This document shows, piece by piece, positions 1-6,513 of a stretch of 18,996 nt of DNA. How positions within the stretch are numbered: the first letter of the stretch is position 1; each line of letters begins with the position of its first letter. A program made the translations under genes and the position numbers. The DNA lies in contig JAHKLG010000012.1 in NCBI GenBank assembly GCA_029856625.1, forward strand, positions 1 through 18,996. Reading direction: 5' to 3'. This DNA comes from Candidatus Njordarchaeota archaeon. GTDB lineage: Archaea; Asgardarchaeota; Njordarchaeia; Njordarchaeales; Njordarchaeaceae. Below the pieces are notes generated by a model. The model did no database searches, had not been told where the DNA came from, and saw only the letters and a program-made list of their open reading frames with translations.

Positions 1-1070
1 AATATAGCCTCTTTCACGGGCACGTCAATATTGTTGTCATGAAACACAGCCTTTATTTCCCCCGCTAGTATTCCACCATACCCAAAGGATATGTCGCGAT
101 CGACCACGAAAACTTTTGAGACGTCCTTGATTGCCTTTACAATATCCTGCTTGGGAAATGGTCGGAATGCTCTGACTTTGATAGCCCCTATTTTCATTCC
201 TTTTTCACGCAATTTATCAACAACAGCCTCAGCTTCTTCAGCTACGGTACCCATTGATATGATAAGGTACTCTGCATTATCAGTTTTATACTCTTTGATT
301 AAATCTCCATGCCATGTGCCGAATATTTCTTTAAATTCTTGAGATGCCTTCTTAATTACAGCAACAGCGTTATCCATCGATTTCTGAATAGCTAGGCGAA
401 CTTTTGCATAATCCCATGGAAATAATATATTACCATATGTAAGAGGTTCAGCAATCTTTGGATTCACCACGTAATGGGGCGGCTCATAGGGTGGCAAGTA
501 TTCATCCACTTTCTCCTGATCATGAATAGTGACTGGCATTGTGGTGTGACTGAGAACGAAGCCTTCTAGACAAACCATTGCAGGAAGTAAAACATTTTTA
601 TCTTCGGCAATTTTGTACGCTTGAATAATAGTGTCGAGAACTTCTTGATTATTAGAAGCAAAAAACATTATCCAGCCTAAATCCCTAGCGGCTAATGCAT
701 CATTCCAGTCTGCCCAAATATTCCACGGAGGAGCCATTGCTCTATCCACTACAGCCATAACTACTGGTACACGAGCTCCTACAGCCCAGCTAATCATTTC
801 AAACATATAAAAGAAGCCATGACTAGAGGTAGCGGTAAAAGCTCTTGCCCCAGCTGCTGAAGCCCCTATAATCGCAGCCATCGCGGAGTGTTCTGATTCC
901 ACTGTGATAAATTTAGCTTTCATCTCTCCTGTATCAACCCACTTAGAAAGAGTTTCTACGATTGTTGTCTGGGGAGTAATTGGATAGGCAGCAATAACTT
1001 CTACCCTGCTTAAGCGTGCTCCCCAAGCAGCAGCATCATTCCCAGTTATAACATCTATCCTTGGCATCAT
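1..1070 (-). CDS. porA: Pyruvate:ferredoxin oxidoreductase, alpha subunit (partial, C-terminus beyond window)
   Basis: The reading frame opens with two ATGs (1070 and 1067) and stays open for about 356 codons to the left edge, so roughly the last tenth of a typical 390-400 aa PorA is missing. The N-terminus contains the motif AAYPITPQT (residues 27-35), followed by VESEHSAMAAIIGASAAGA (about 53-71). Both are hallmarks of the thiamine-diphosphate-binding domain I of 2-oxoacid:ferredoxin oxidoreductases. Further on are PPWNIWADWND and a C-terminal VVDRDISFGYGG segment, typical of pyruvate-type enzymes. The subunit takes part in oxidative decarboxylation of pyruvate to acetyl-CoA with ferredoxin reduction in the cytoplasm. 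The first ATG abuts the stop codon of the delta-subunit gene, and GGAGGG inside the end of that gene is its ribosome binding site. This implies tight translational coupling in a gamma-delta-alpha-(beta) operon; the beta gene should lie just left of the window. Assignment to pyruvate rather than another 2-oxoacid is from family resemblance. Confidence 0.93.
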   Translation of the reverse strand, partial: MMPRIDVITGNDAAAWGARLSRVEVIAAYPITPQTTIVETLSKWVDTGEMKAKFITVESEHSAMAAIIGASAAGARAFTATSSHGFFYMFEMISWAVGARVPVVMAVVDRAMAPPWNIWADWNDALAARDLGWIMFFASNNQEVLDTIIQAYKIAEDKNVLLPAMVCLEGFVLSHTTMPVTIHDQEKVDEYLPPYEPPHYVVNPKIAEPLTYGNILFPWDYAKVRLAIQKSMDNAVAVIKKASQEFKEIFGTWHGDLIKEYKTDNAEYLIISMGTVAEEAEAVVDKLREKGMKIGAIKVRAFRPFPKQDIVKAIKDVSKVFVVDRDISFGYGGILAGEIKAVFHDNNIDVPVKEAI

Positions 1071-1337
1071 TTATCCCTCCCTAATTTTAGAAATCGCTTT
1101 AACAGGACACACTTCGTAACAAATTAAACATCCCTTGCAGTAGTCATAGTTTATTTTTGGATAATCTCCTCGTTTACCTACGATTATAGCTCCCTCTGGA
1201 CAGTACATCCAGCATTGATAACATTTAGTACATTTGCTCTCGTCTATCATTGGTCTAAAAACACGCCATGTCCCCGTCTTTCCACCGGCTCCAATTTTGG
1301 GTTTCGAGATAGGTAATAAAAGGTGTTCCTCAGACAT
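1071..1337 (-). CDS. porD: Pyruvate:ferredoxin oxidoreductase, delta subunit (2[4Fe-4S] ferredoxin)
   Basis: This 88-aa protein has two ferredoxin-type cluster motifs. They are CTKCYQCWMYCP (residues about 36-47) and CKGCLICYEVCP (about 67-78), each CxxCxxCxxxCP, so it should carry two [4Fe-4S] clusters that pass electrons from the alpha/beta active site to external ferredoxin. The N-terminal ~30 residues (KPKIGAGGKTGTWRVFRP) are the usual PorD leader that docks on the complex. It lies between the gamma and alpha genes, 14 bases after porG and directly abutting porA, in the order normal for archaeal four-subunit enzymes. Length and motif spacing match the family, and nothing is missing. Confidence 0.95.
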   Translation of the reverse strand: MSEEHLLLPISKPKIGAGGKTGTWRVFRPMIDESKCTKCYQCWMYCPEGAIIVGKRGDYPKINYDYCKGCLICYEVCPVKAISKIREG

Positions 1338-1351
1338 TTTGCTCCCCCGGA

Positions 1352-1930
1352 TTATAATTCCTTAACTATTTTCGTTTGAGTATAAGCTCTTCTCGAAGCT
1401 TCAGCATTTAATTCACCAACACTACCACTCCATGTATCTCTAATTGCTTCTACAACAGAATCTATCGATGGCAAATTCATCACTTTGGCAAAAGCTCCGA
1501 TCATCGCTGTATTAACAACGGGTATACCAGCTACAGTGAGCTTAAGCTCCAATGCGATATCAGTAGCATTCACTACCGCAACTCGCAGCCTTTTGTCTTT
1601 AATTTCTTTGGGTATTTCTTTACTCCTGGTATTCAAAATGAGCGTGCCACCTTCCTTAAGTTGGTCAAGTATATTTGTTATCTTTAATAAGCTTTCATCA
1701 AAAACTATGGCAACATCAGGGTTGTGCACGAAATGATGGTACTTAATATATTTATCAGATATTCGATTATAGGCGTAAACTGGTGCGCCTCTTCTTTCAG
1801 CACCAAAGAAGACGATTGACTGAGCCCACAATTTTTCTTTTACAGCAGCTTTAGCTAATATACGAGAGGCAGTTACAGCTCCTTGACCGCCTCGTCCAAG
1901 CCAGCTAACTTCTATCAGCAAATAATTCAC
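1352..1930 (-). CDS. porG: Pyruvate:ferredoxin oxidoreductase, gamma subunit
   Basis: This 192-aa protein has the signature GRGGQGAVTASRILA (residues about 12-26) and the downstream FFGAERRGAPVYAY block. Both are diagnostic for the gamma subunit (domain III) of 2-oxoacid:ferredoxin oxidoreductases. The only candidate start before the signature is GTG at 1930; no ATG is available. No strong Shine-Dalgarno precedes it, as expected for the first gene of an archaeal transcript. It is the promoter-proximal gene of porGDA(B). A TATA-like element (minus-strand CATATTTATGG, around 1990-2000) lies in the 108-base divergent gap shared with the AsnRS gene. The subunit is structural and helps bind coenzyme A in the assembled enzyme (family knowledge). 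Confidence 0.94.
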   Translation of the reverse strand: MNYLLIEVSWLGRGGQGAVTASRILAKAAVKEKLWAQSIVFFGAERRGAPVYAYNRISDKYIKYHHFVHNPDVAIVFDESLLKITNILDQLKEGGTLILNTRSKEIPKEIKDKRLRVAVVNATDIALELKLTVAGIPVVNTAMIGAFAKVMNLPSIDSVVEAIRDTWSGSVGELNAEASRRAYTQTKIVKEL

Positions 1931-2038
1931 CTTGATTGGGTTATTCTGCGAAAATTATTAATGGGTTGACGATCTTTAAGAAGATACCATAAATATGTCC
2001 ATCCGTTAGAAACATTTGAGTTTGATAAGGTATGAAGT

Positions 2039-2356
2039 ATGGCAGAAAATCCTATGGAATCTTTCTCAGAATTCAAAGGATGGGTAATTAAGAAGAGAGA
2101 ACATGGTAAAATAGTCTTTTTAGATCTGAGAACAATGACTTTGCCATGGCAAATTCTCCAGGTGGTAATTAAAAAGGGGATCTTTCCAGACGAGAAATGG
2201 GGACTCGTAGAGAAAATTTCCCAAGAATCCGCGATAATTGTGAAAGGTCGAATGGTGAACAATCCTAGAGCGCCAGGAGGGAAAGAGTTAATCGCCAATG
2301 ACGTAGAGGTAACATCTATTGCTGAATCCCCGTATCCTCTAGGAAAAAAAGAGTAA
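2039..2356 (+). CDS. asnS: Asparaginyl-tRNA synthetase, N-terminal anticodon-binding OB-fold fragment (ends at in-frame TAA)
   Basis: This 105-aa product matches the N-terminal OB fold of archaeal AsnRS/AspRS. It has GWVIKKREHGKIVFLDLR (residues about 14-31), SAIIVKGRMVNNPRAPGGKELIANDVEV (about 64-91) and the closing ES-P-YP segment. This domain binds the tRNA anticodon. The frame then meets TAA (2354-2356). The codons after the TAA continue in the same frame as PPDVL followed by MRWRHLAIRS, which aligns with the (S)PELLLDYRHLHIRT linker of full-length archaeal AsnRS. The stop therefore sits at the domain boundary and no frameshift is involved. The start ATG at 2039 is preceded two codons upstream by an in-frame TGA, so it is well fixed. 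The segment normally reading IRDSTG is altered and two residues longer here (LRTMTLPWQ). Possible readings are a true two-chain enzyme, recoding or readthrough of TAA, a recent inactivating mutation, or a sequencing error. Confidence 0.85.
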   Translation: MAENPMESFSEFKGWVIKKREHGKIVFLDLRTMTLPWQILQVVIKKGIFPDEKWGLVEKISQESAIIVKGRMVNNPRAPGGKELIANDVEVTSIAESPYPLGKKE

Positions 2357-2371
2357 CCCCCAGATGTTCTT

Positions 2372-3334
2372 ATGAGGTGGAGACATTTAGCTATTAGATC
2401 CCAAAAATATACGAAAATTTGGATTGTGAGAGATTCATTACTAAGAGCTGCTAGAGAATACTTCACTAAAAATGGATGGTATGAAGTATCACCACCTATT
2501 TTAGTTAGCACAGCATGCGAAGGAGGAGCAACTCTCTTCTCAGTGAACTACTTTGATGACGCTAAGGTATATCTATCGCAATCAGCACAGTTATATTTGG
2601 AGGCAATGATTTTTTCACTTGGCAAAGTTTGGAGCCTAACCCCCTCGTTTAGAGCTGAAAAATCAAGGACAAGACGACATTTAGCGGAATATTGGCATCT
2701 TGAGGCGGAAGCAGCATGGTATGATTTAGATGACATATTAAAAGTTGAGGAAGAGCTTATTTACTACGTTATTCAAAGATTACTTGAGAACGATGTGGCT
2801 TCCCGGATTATTAAGGAATTCAGAGGATCACTAGAGATGCTAGAAGATGTGAGAATTCCTTTCAAGAGGATAAGGTATGATGAAGCTATTGAGATTTTGC
2901 AGTCAAAGGGATTAAAAATCGAATGGGGCGACGATATTGGTGGGGATGAGGAAAGGATATTGTCAGAAGAGATCGGAGAATGGTTCTTTTTGACGCATTT
3001 TCCAGCGAATATTAAAGCTTTCTATGTTAAACTTGACGAAAAGAGACCTGAGGTAAGTTTATCTGCAGATTTGTTAGCTCCTGAGGGTTATGGAGAAATA
3101 ATTGGGGGAAGTCAAAGAGAGGATAAAGTAGATGTTTTAATCGAAAGGATAAAGTCGGAAGGTTTCGATCCGAAAGATTATGAATGGTATCTTGATTTAA
3201 GAAGATATGGAAGTGTTCCTCATAGCGGTTTTGGATTAGGAGTGGAGAGATTATTGATGTGGGTTCTTAAACTCGACCACATAAGAGACTCCTTGCCGTT
3301 CCCGAGACTAGCTAGAGTTAAAAAATTCATATAG
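2372..3334 (+). CDS. asnS: Asparaginyl-tRNA synthetase, catalytic domain (class II)
   Basis: This 320-aa product covers the complete class II catalytic core. Motif 1 lies around GWYEVSPPI (residues 35-43). The AsnRS-type amino-acid pocket ACEGGATLF is at 48-56, then YLSQSAQLYLEA, motif 2 FRAEKSRTRRHLAEYWHLE (93-111), and motif 3 GFGLGVERLL (286-295). The CEGG(A/T)TLF and WHLE elements point to AsnRS rather than AspRS. The enzyme activates asparagine with ATP and charges tRNA-Asn. All catalytic blocks are intact, which argues against a decaying pseudogene. It is in the same frame as the upstream OB-fold fragment, separated by TAA plus five codons. The first ATG (2372) has no purine-rich ribosome binding site, so translation would need reinitiation after the TAA or readthrough. 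The archaeal AsnRS paralogue that makes free asparagine also lacks an OB fold, but its motifs differ from these. Confidence 0.9.
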   Translation: MRWRHLAIRSQKYTKIWIVRDSLLRAAREYFTKNGWYEVSPPILVSTACEGGATLFSVNYFDDAKVYLSQSAQLYLEAMIFSLGKVWSLTPSFRAEKSRTRRHLAEYWHLEAEAAWYDLDDILKVEEELIYYVIQRLLENDVASRIIKEFRGSLEMLEDVRIPFKRIRYDEAIEILQSKGLKIEWGDDIGGDEERILSEEIGEWFFLTHFPANIKAFYVKLDEKRPEVSLSADLLAPEGYGEIIGGSQREDKVDVLIERIKSEGFDPKDYEWYLDLRRYGSVPHSGFGLGVERLLMWVLKLDHIRDSLPFPRLARVKKFI

Positions 3335-3361
3335 CAGAGACTCTTATTATAATAACCTCTT

Positions 3362-3420
3362 GATCAATGATGAATTCATCCTTGAGCGATTAGATGAGCG
3401 GCGATGGGCAGGCTGAGATC
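3362..3420 (+). ncRNA. Candidate C/D-box sRNA (2'-O-methylation guide)
   Basis: In 59 bases there is GATC (3362-3365), a perfect C box ATGATGA (3367-3373), a possible D' box TTGA (3382-3385) and a C'-like TAGATGA (3391-3397). A 15-base guide-sized spacer (3398-3412) follows, then a D box CTGA (3413-3416) and GATC (3417-3420). The two GATC tracts can pair as a terminal stem around the C/D kink-turn, the usual archaeal layout. The D' guide is short (8 bases), which weakens the call. By the D+5 rule the spacer would direct methylation of the C in CCTGC of a target reading CCTGCCCATCGCC. I cannot place that in rRNA or tRNA from memory. It begins 27 bases after the AsnRS stop and precedes the 5S gene. 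L7Ae, the protein that would bind its kink-turn, is encoded at 6514-6897. Confidence 0.45.
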
Positions 3421-3470
3421 TATGGATTAATTATTATTCAAAATTAAGCAAGAGTCATAGAAAGGTAAAA

Positions 3471-3479
3471 TTTAAAAAA
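3471..3479 (+). promoter_or_regulatory. TATA-box promoter of the 5S rRNA gene
   Basis: TTTAAAAAA lies in a purine-rich context (AAAGGTAAAA immediately upstream could serve as BRE). Its centre predicts a transcription start near 3500, about 20 bases before the terminal stem of the 5S RNA. No reading frame lies between, so it most likely serves the RNA gene. Confidence 0.5.
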
Positions 3480-3520
3480 GAGACCCAATTGTGTGGAATA
3501 TTGTTGGCTTAAATTATCCA

Positions 3521-3684
3521 CCCGCCCCCGCGGCCGGAAGCTAAGCCCTCCCACGAGGGACCGAGTACCGCGCTCCGCGAGGGCGCGGGAAAGGCCCTTG
3601 CTGCGTCCTCCTTAAAGGGGGACGCGGCCACAGGGGAGGGGTCACGCCCGTTCCCATTCCGAACACGGAAACCGTGGGGGCGGG
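3521..3684 (+). rRNA. 5S ribosomal RNA, circularly permuted
   Basis: The strongly conserved loop C/helix III block TTCCCATTCCGAACACGG is at 3651-3668. In every ordinary 5S it is followed by AAG(C/U)UAAGCC, but here that continuation, GGAAGCTAAGCCCTCCC, lies upstream at 3536-3552. Read in order, the gene gives a new 5' strand (3521-3533); the 3' half of 5S with helix II 3' strand (3546-3552) and helices IV/V with a loop E-like region (about 3556-3600); helix I 3' strand (3603-3611); a TTAAA loop (3612-3616); helix I 5' strand (3617-3625); helix II 5' strand (3634-3640); helix III and loop C (3646-3668); AAA; and a new 3' strand (3672-3684). Helix I pairs over 9 bp with one G-U pair, helix II over 7 bp without mismatch. 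The new ends pair over 13 bp with one G-U pair. All five helices of 5S are present. The RNA should join the large ribosomal subunit central protuberance. No 16S or 23S gene lies in the window. Confidence 0.92.
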
Positions 3685-3685
3685 G

Positions 3686-3703
3686 TTTTTAATCCTTCTT
3701 TTG
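3686..3703 (+). terminator. Oligo-T terminator of the 5S rRNA gene
   Basis: The GC-rich terminal stem ending at 3684 is followed by TTTTT (3686-3690) and a second T-rich run (CTTCTTTT, 3695-3702). Oligo-T is the usual archaeal termination signal. This places the RNA 3' end just after the new terminal stem. Confidence 0.55.
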
Positions 3704-3905
3704 AGTTAAAGTCTGATGCGTGTTTTTCTTGGCTAATGTGCTTTAATTTTTATCCAAACGATATCTTAGAAGGTAATAATATGCTGTGAGTATTACACAT
3801 ATTATATTGTGCTTTTAATTTGGATGTGAATGTTTCACAAAAAGATTTAATCAAAAATAAACTATCAAATAGATTTGAATGAGAAATTTTGGTATAACCT
3901 ACTAT
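3704..3905. other. Intergenic region between 5S rRNA and PCNA genes
   Basis: This AT-rich stretch of about 200 bases has no convincing gene. AT-rich runs such as AAAAATAAAC (around 3855) may contain the PCNA promoter, but no single TATA box stands out. Confidence 0.4.
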
Positions 3906-3918
3906 GGAGGGAATAGAT

Positions 3919-4725
3919 GTGAGATGGGAGGCAGCTTATGATGAAGCAAAAACGTTAAGAGAGATTATCGCAGCAATATCAGGTGTGATTAGTGAAGGAA
4001 ATTTCTATGTGAAAGAGGATGGGGTAGAATTCTCTGCAATAGATGAGTCAAGAGTAGCAATGGTTATTCTGAAAATGCCGACTAATGTTTTTCATAGGTA
4101 TGAATTTGAACCCCCTGAAGGAGGGGATACGATAATCATTGGTATCAACTTTTCAGAACTGAAAAAAGTTTTTCAAAGAGGTAAGGCCAAAGATAGCGTA
4201 TTATTATCACTGAGAAGAGAGAGAAATAGACAATTCTTCGCAGTTACTTTCTATAGAGGAACGATAGACGAGAGATCCCTTCAAAGAACATTTGCATTAC
4301 CGATAATCGAGATACCGGAAGAAACTAGAATAAATATAAAGGAGCTCCAGTATGATGTCTCGGTAGAATTCGCTCCTGCTAGTTTCCTTAATGATATAAT
4401 CTCTGATGCAAAAGTAGTCGGTGAGGATTTAAGACTCGTGACCTTAAGCGATAGCAAGGAGATGAGGTTCGTAGCAGAAAGCGAGACAGGGGGTTTTTAT
4501 GAATATGTTGCGCCTCTAGAACGAGAAGATACCGTAGTTCAGTATGAAATAAGAAATGATGCTGAAGCATTATATTCTCTTGACTTCTTAAAGAAATTCA
4601 TCAGAGCAGCTAAAGTTGCTGATGTCGTTAGGATTGAGTACTCAAAGAATATGCCGCTGAAAATGACTTTCATGATTGGCGGCGGAACAGAACTTATTTA
4701 CTTATTAGCGCCTAGGATACTTTAA
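3919..4725 (+). CDS. pcn: DNA polymerase sliding clamp (PCNA)
   Basis: The protein shows the two-domain PCNA fold. It starts VRWEAAYDEAKTLREIIAAIS, continues with GVEFSAIDESRVAMVILKMP, and has the ND/D connector region ERSLQRTFALPIIEIPEE. It ends with LIYLLAPRIL, the usual C-terminal (F/L)LAPR(I/V). Homotrimers (or heterotrimers in some crenarchaea) encircle DNA and tether polymerase, FEN1, ligase and other PIP-box proteins. An ATG exists at 3904, but the perfect Shine-Dalgarno GGAGGG (3906-3911) overlaps it and sits 7 bases before GTG 3919. The GTG start also gives the N-terminus expected of the family, so I prefer it (268 aa). Only one PCNA paralogue is visible here. About 185 bases separate it from the next gene, so it is probably its own transcript. 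Confidence 0.95.
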   Translation: MRWEAAYDEAKTLREIIAAISGVISEGNFYVKEDGVEFSAIDESRVAMVILKMPTNVFHRYEFEPPEGGDTIIIGINFSELKKVFQRGKAKDSVLLSLRRERNRQFFAVTFYRGTIDERSLQRTFALPIIEIPEETRINIKELQYDVSVEFAPASFLNDIISDAKVVGEDLRLVTLSDSKEMRFVAESETGGFYEYVAPLEREDTVVQYEIRNDAEALYSLDFLKKFIRAAKVADVVRIEYSKNMPLKMTFMIGGGTELIYLLAPRIL

Positions 4726-4910
4726 GGCATAGAGATATTTTGATTTTGACAAGCGATGATCTCATAAAATTACTGCGAAGTCATTGAAAGTGTATAAAAA
4801 ATACTGAAGTTCATGACATTGCATTGTTAAACTTTATGTATGTTTTTTGTAATAGTGTGATTTAAATGGAAATTACGAGTTATGAGCTAAATGACTGGGA
4901 GGTGGGATAA

Positions 4911-5546
4911 TTGGTTTACAAAGATAAGCATGGCTACTATAGGTTCAAAATAGTTTTCTATGGTCCATCAATGGCTGGGAAAACCACAATGGTGAAGATG
5001 CTATATAATAAGATCCTTGGGCTCAAAAAAGGAAGAATTCATTCAATAGAGGGAACTGACGGTAGAACATTATATTTTGATTACGTACCATTCGCTACTA
5101 AGGGAAAAGTACTATTTGACGTTTATACTGTTCCGGGACAGAGAAGGCATAAAAGGCAGAGAAAGCTAGTTCTAGAAGGAGCTGATGCTATAATTTTCGT
5201 AGTTGATAGCGATCCTAATGCATTAAATGAAAATATCTACAGCATTAATGAACTCAGGGAATTCTTAGGAGATAAATGGGGAGAAATCCCTATAATTATT
5301 GCTCTAAATAAGAGAGACTTGGCGGATGCCCTGCCAGAGACTGTTTTGTTAAGAGCGTTAAGACTAGATGGTCCATTTCCAGTATTTAGAACAATTGCTA
5401 TAGATGGAAAAGGGGTTAAAAGGGTTTTTCAGGAAGCTGCTCGGCTTGCAATGCTATATAGAGTCTTTCCAGATATTTACAAGGAACAACTAGCAGATCT
5501 AGCAAGGATCACGCGAGAAAGAATAGGTGCGGTCTCGGAAGAATAG
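4911..5546 (+). CDS. MglA/Rup-type small Ras-like GTPase
   Basis: This 211-aa protein has the P-loop GPSMAGKTT (residues 18-26), a switch II region YTVPGQ (72-77) in place of the usual DxxGQ, and the guanine-specificity motif NKRD (133-136). The opening KIVFYGPSMAGKTT and the TVPGQ element are typical of MglA, the polarity GTPase of myxobacteria, whose family is also present in archaea with unknown roles. It is a soluble GTP-binding switch with no transmembrane segment or visible lipidation site. The start is TTG at 4911, supported by GGGAGGTGGG at 4898-4905, and no ATG fits. No longin/roadblock partner (MglB-like GAP) is adjacent. The downstream UPF0147 gene is convergent, so the context does not reveal its pathway. 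Confidence 0.87.
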   Translation: MVYKDKHGYYRFKIVFYGPSMAGKTTMVKMLYNKILGLKKGRIHSIEGTDGRTLYFDYVPFATKGKVLFDVYTVPGQRRHKRQRKLVLEGADAIIFVVDSDPNALNENIYSINELREFLGDKWGEIPIIIALNKRDLADALPETVLLRALRLDGPFPVFRTIAIDGKGVKRVFQEAARLAMLYRVFPDIYKEQLADLARITRERIGAVSEE

Positions 5547-5585
5547 AAGAATAAAAAATAAAAGTGCAGATATGTTTTTGTCCTC

Positions 5586-5855
5586 TCATTCCTTAGCAAC
5601 AATATCTAGAAGAGATATAGCCTCTAAGATGGCTGTTCTGGCGAAGGGGGGGATCTGAGGATCATCCGTTATCTCCTGCAAAATATCTATAGCATTTGCA
5701 GCCCTTAAAGCAAGACTTAATTCCTCATTTTCTAATTCTCTTAATGCATTACGAGCTGCTCTTCTAATATTTCTTGGTGTGCTTAAATCACGAGAGATTT
5801 TTACGAGAATTTTTTTAGCATTCTCTAGTGCCTGCCTTTTTTCATCAGAACTCAT
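5586..5855 (-). CDS. UPF0147 family protein
   Basis: This 89-aa all-helical protein has the family signature TPRNIRRAARNALRELEN (residues about 26-43). A second helical repeat follows: LALRAANAIDILQEITDDPQIPPFARTAIL. UPF0147 is a conserved archaeal family of unknown function, whose repeats resemble short HEAT-like helical pairs. The ATG at 5855 is preceded by GGAGGG with a 7-base spacer. It converges with the MglA-like gene and lies downstream of the L24e gene after a 135-base gap, so it probably has its own promoter. I know no biochemical role for it. Confidence 0.85.
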   Translation of the reverse strand: MSSDEKRQALENAKKILVKISRDLSTPRNIRRAARNALRELENEELSLALRAANAIDILQEITDDPQIPPFARTAILEAISLLDIVAKE

Positions 5856-5990
5856 GGTTCATCCCTCCAGAAAAGAGTTTAGATAATTTAGTAGAGTTAT
5901 TGAATTTTAATTAGGAAGAGTATTGGGGTTAAAAAAGAAGACAGCACAAAATGATTCATAAAGCTTTTCTTGATAGCTTGCAATTTGATC

Positions 5991-6182
5991 CTAAGATACT
6001 CTTTTCTTTCTCGCAATTCGATATGCTTCGGTCCATTTTACCTTTGCTGGATTTCTTTTTCTTTCTAGCGCATGGATCTTACACTTTTTTGAACAAAACC
6101 ATAATTCTTTACCAGATGTAAAAACGTATTTAATGCCCGTACCAGGGGGTATTTCTTTTCCACAAAAAGAACATTTCGGCAT
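5991..6182 (-). CDS. rpl24e: 50S ribosomal protein L24e
   Basis: This 63-aa protein has the zinc finger CSFCGKEIPPGTG (Cys4, Cys7) and FCSKKCKIHALERKRNP (Cys at about 30 and 34), the four-cysteine zinc site of L24e. The basic C-terminus AYRIARKKR contacts rRNA. The start ATG at 6182 has a strong GGAGGT site at 7-base spacing. That site is formed by the last codons and stop of S28e, so translation is coupled. L7Ae-S28e-L24e is a widely conserved archaeal gene order. Confidence 0.95.
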   Translation of the reverse strand: MPKCSFCGKEIPPGTGIKYVFTSGKELWFCSKKCKIHALERKRNPAKVKWTEAYRIARKKRVS

Positions 6183-6187
6183 TCTCT

Positions 6188-6454
6188 TTACCTCCTTTGA
6201 GCTTTAATTCTGGTAGCTTCTCTCTCAGTTTCCCTTAGCATTAAAATATCCCCTGGCCTCACAGGACCCTTCACGTTTCTAGTAATTATTCGACCCTTAT
6301 CGGGACCCTCTAATATTCTTGCTCTTACCTGAATAACTTCACCAGCCCTACCCATGCGTTCTACAATATATTCAACGACTGCAGGAATTCCTATATCTTC
6401 AATTACAGATGATTCTTCCGATTTTTTCTCCTCTCCCTTTTTCTTTTTTGGCAT
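6188..6454 (-). CDS. rps28e: 30S ribosomal protein S28e
   Basis: The core reads EDIGIPAVVEYIVERMGRAGEVIQVRARILEGPDKGRIITRNVKGPVRPGDIL, the OB-like S28e fold located near the mRNA exit region of the small subunit. A lysine-rich N-terminal tail of about 20 residues (PKKKKGEEKKSEE) precedes it. It makes the protein longer than minimal archaeal S28e of about 70 aa. A GTG at 6463 is possible, but ATG 6454 has GGGTG at a suitable distance and is preferred. It lies between L7Ae and L24e in the conserved order. Confidence 0.93.
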   Translation of the reverse strand: MPKKKKGEEKKSEESSVIEDIGIPAVVEYIVERMGRAGEVIQVRARILEGPDKGRIITRNVKGPVRPGDILMLRETEREATRIKAQRR

Positions 6455-6513
6455 CTTTAGCACCCGTATAAGAGAAATATTGAAAGGATAGGATGTGAGG
6501 GATATTTAAAATG

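Noticed and set aside
2344..2356. Frameshift at the A7 run just before the AsnRS TAA
   Set aside because: The upstream and downstream frames are already the same, so no net frameshift is needed; only the stop codon itself interrupts the gene.
1927..2511. 194-aa minus-strand ORF opposite the AsnRS N-terminus
   Set aside because: It is antisense to a clearly conserved coding region and has no recognisable domain.
2372..3334. Archaeal asparagine synthetase paralogue of AsnRS (lacks OB fold)
   Set aside because: The active-site blocks (ACEGGATLF, motif 2, motif 3) are those of tRNA-charging AsnRS, and an in-frame OB fold lies directly upstream.
3521..3684. Bulge-helix-bulge at the permuted 5S ends, by analogy with permuted tRNA genes
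   Set aside because: The new terminal stem is followed on the inner side by AAA on one strand and CCGGAA on the other, at the same end of the helix. The motif needs 3-base bulges on opposite ends of a 4-bp helix, which I could not draw.
4735..4810. Second C/D sRNA after PCNA (GATGAT near 4757)
   Set aside because: The C box is imperfect and no D box with a pairing terminal stem is at a suitable distance.
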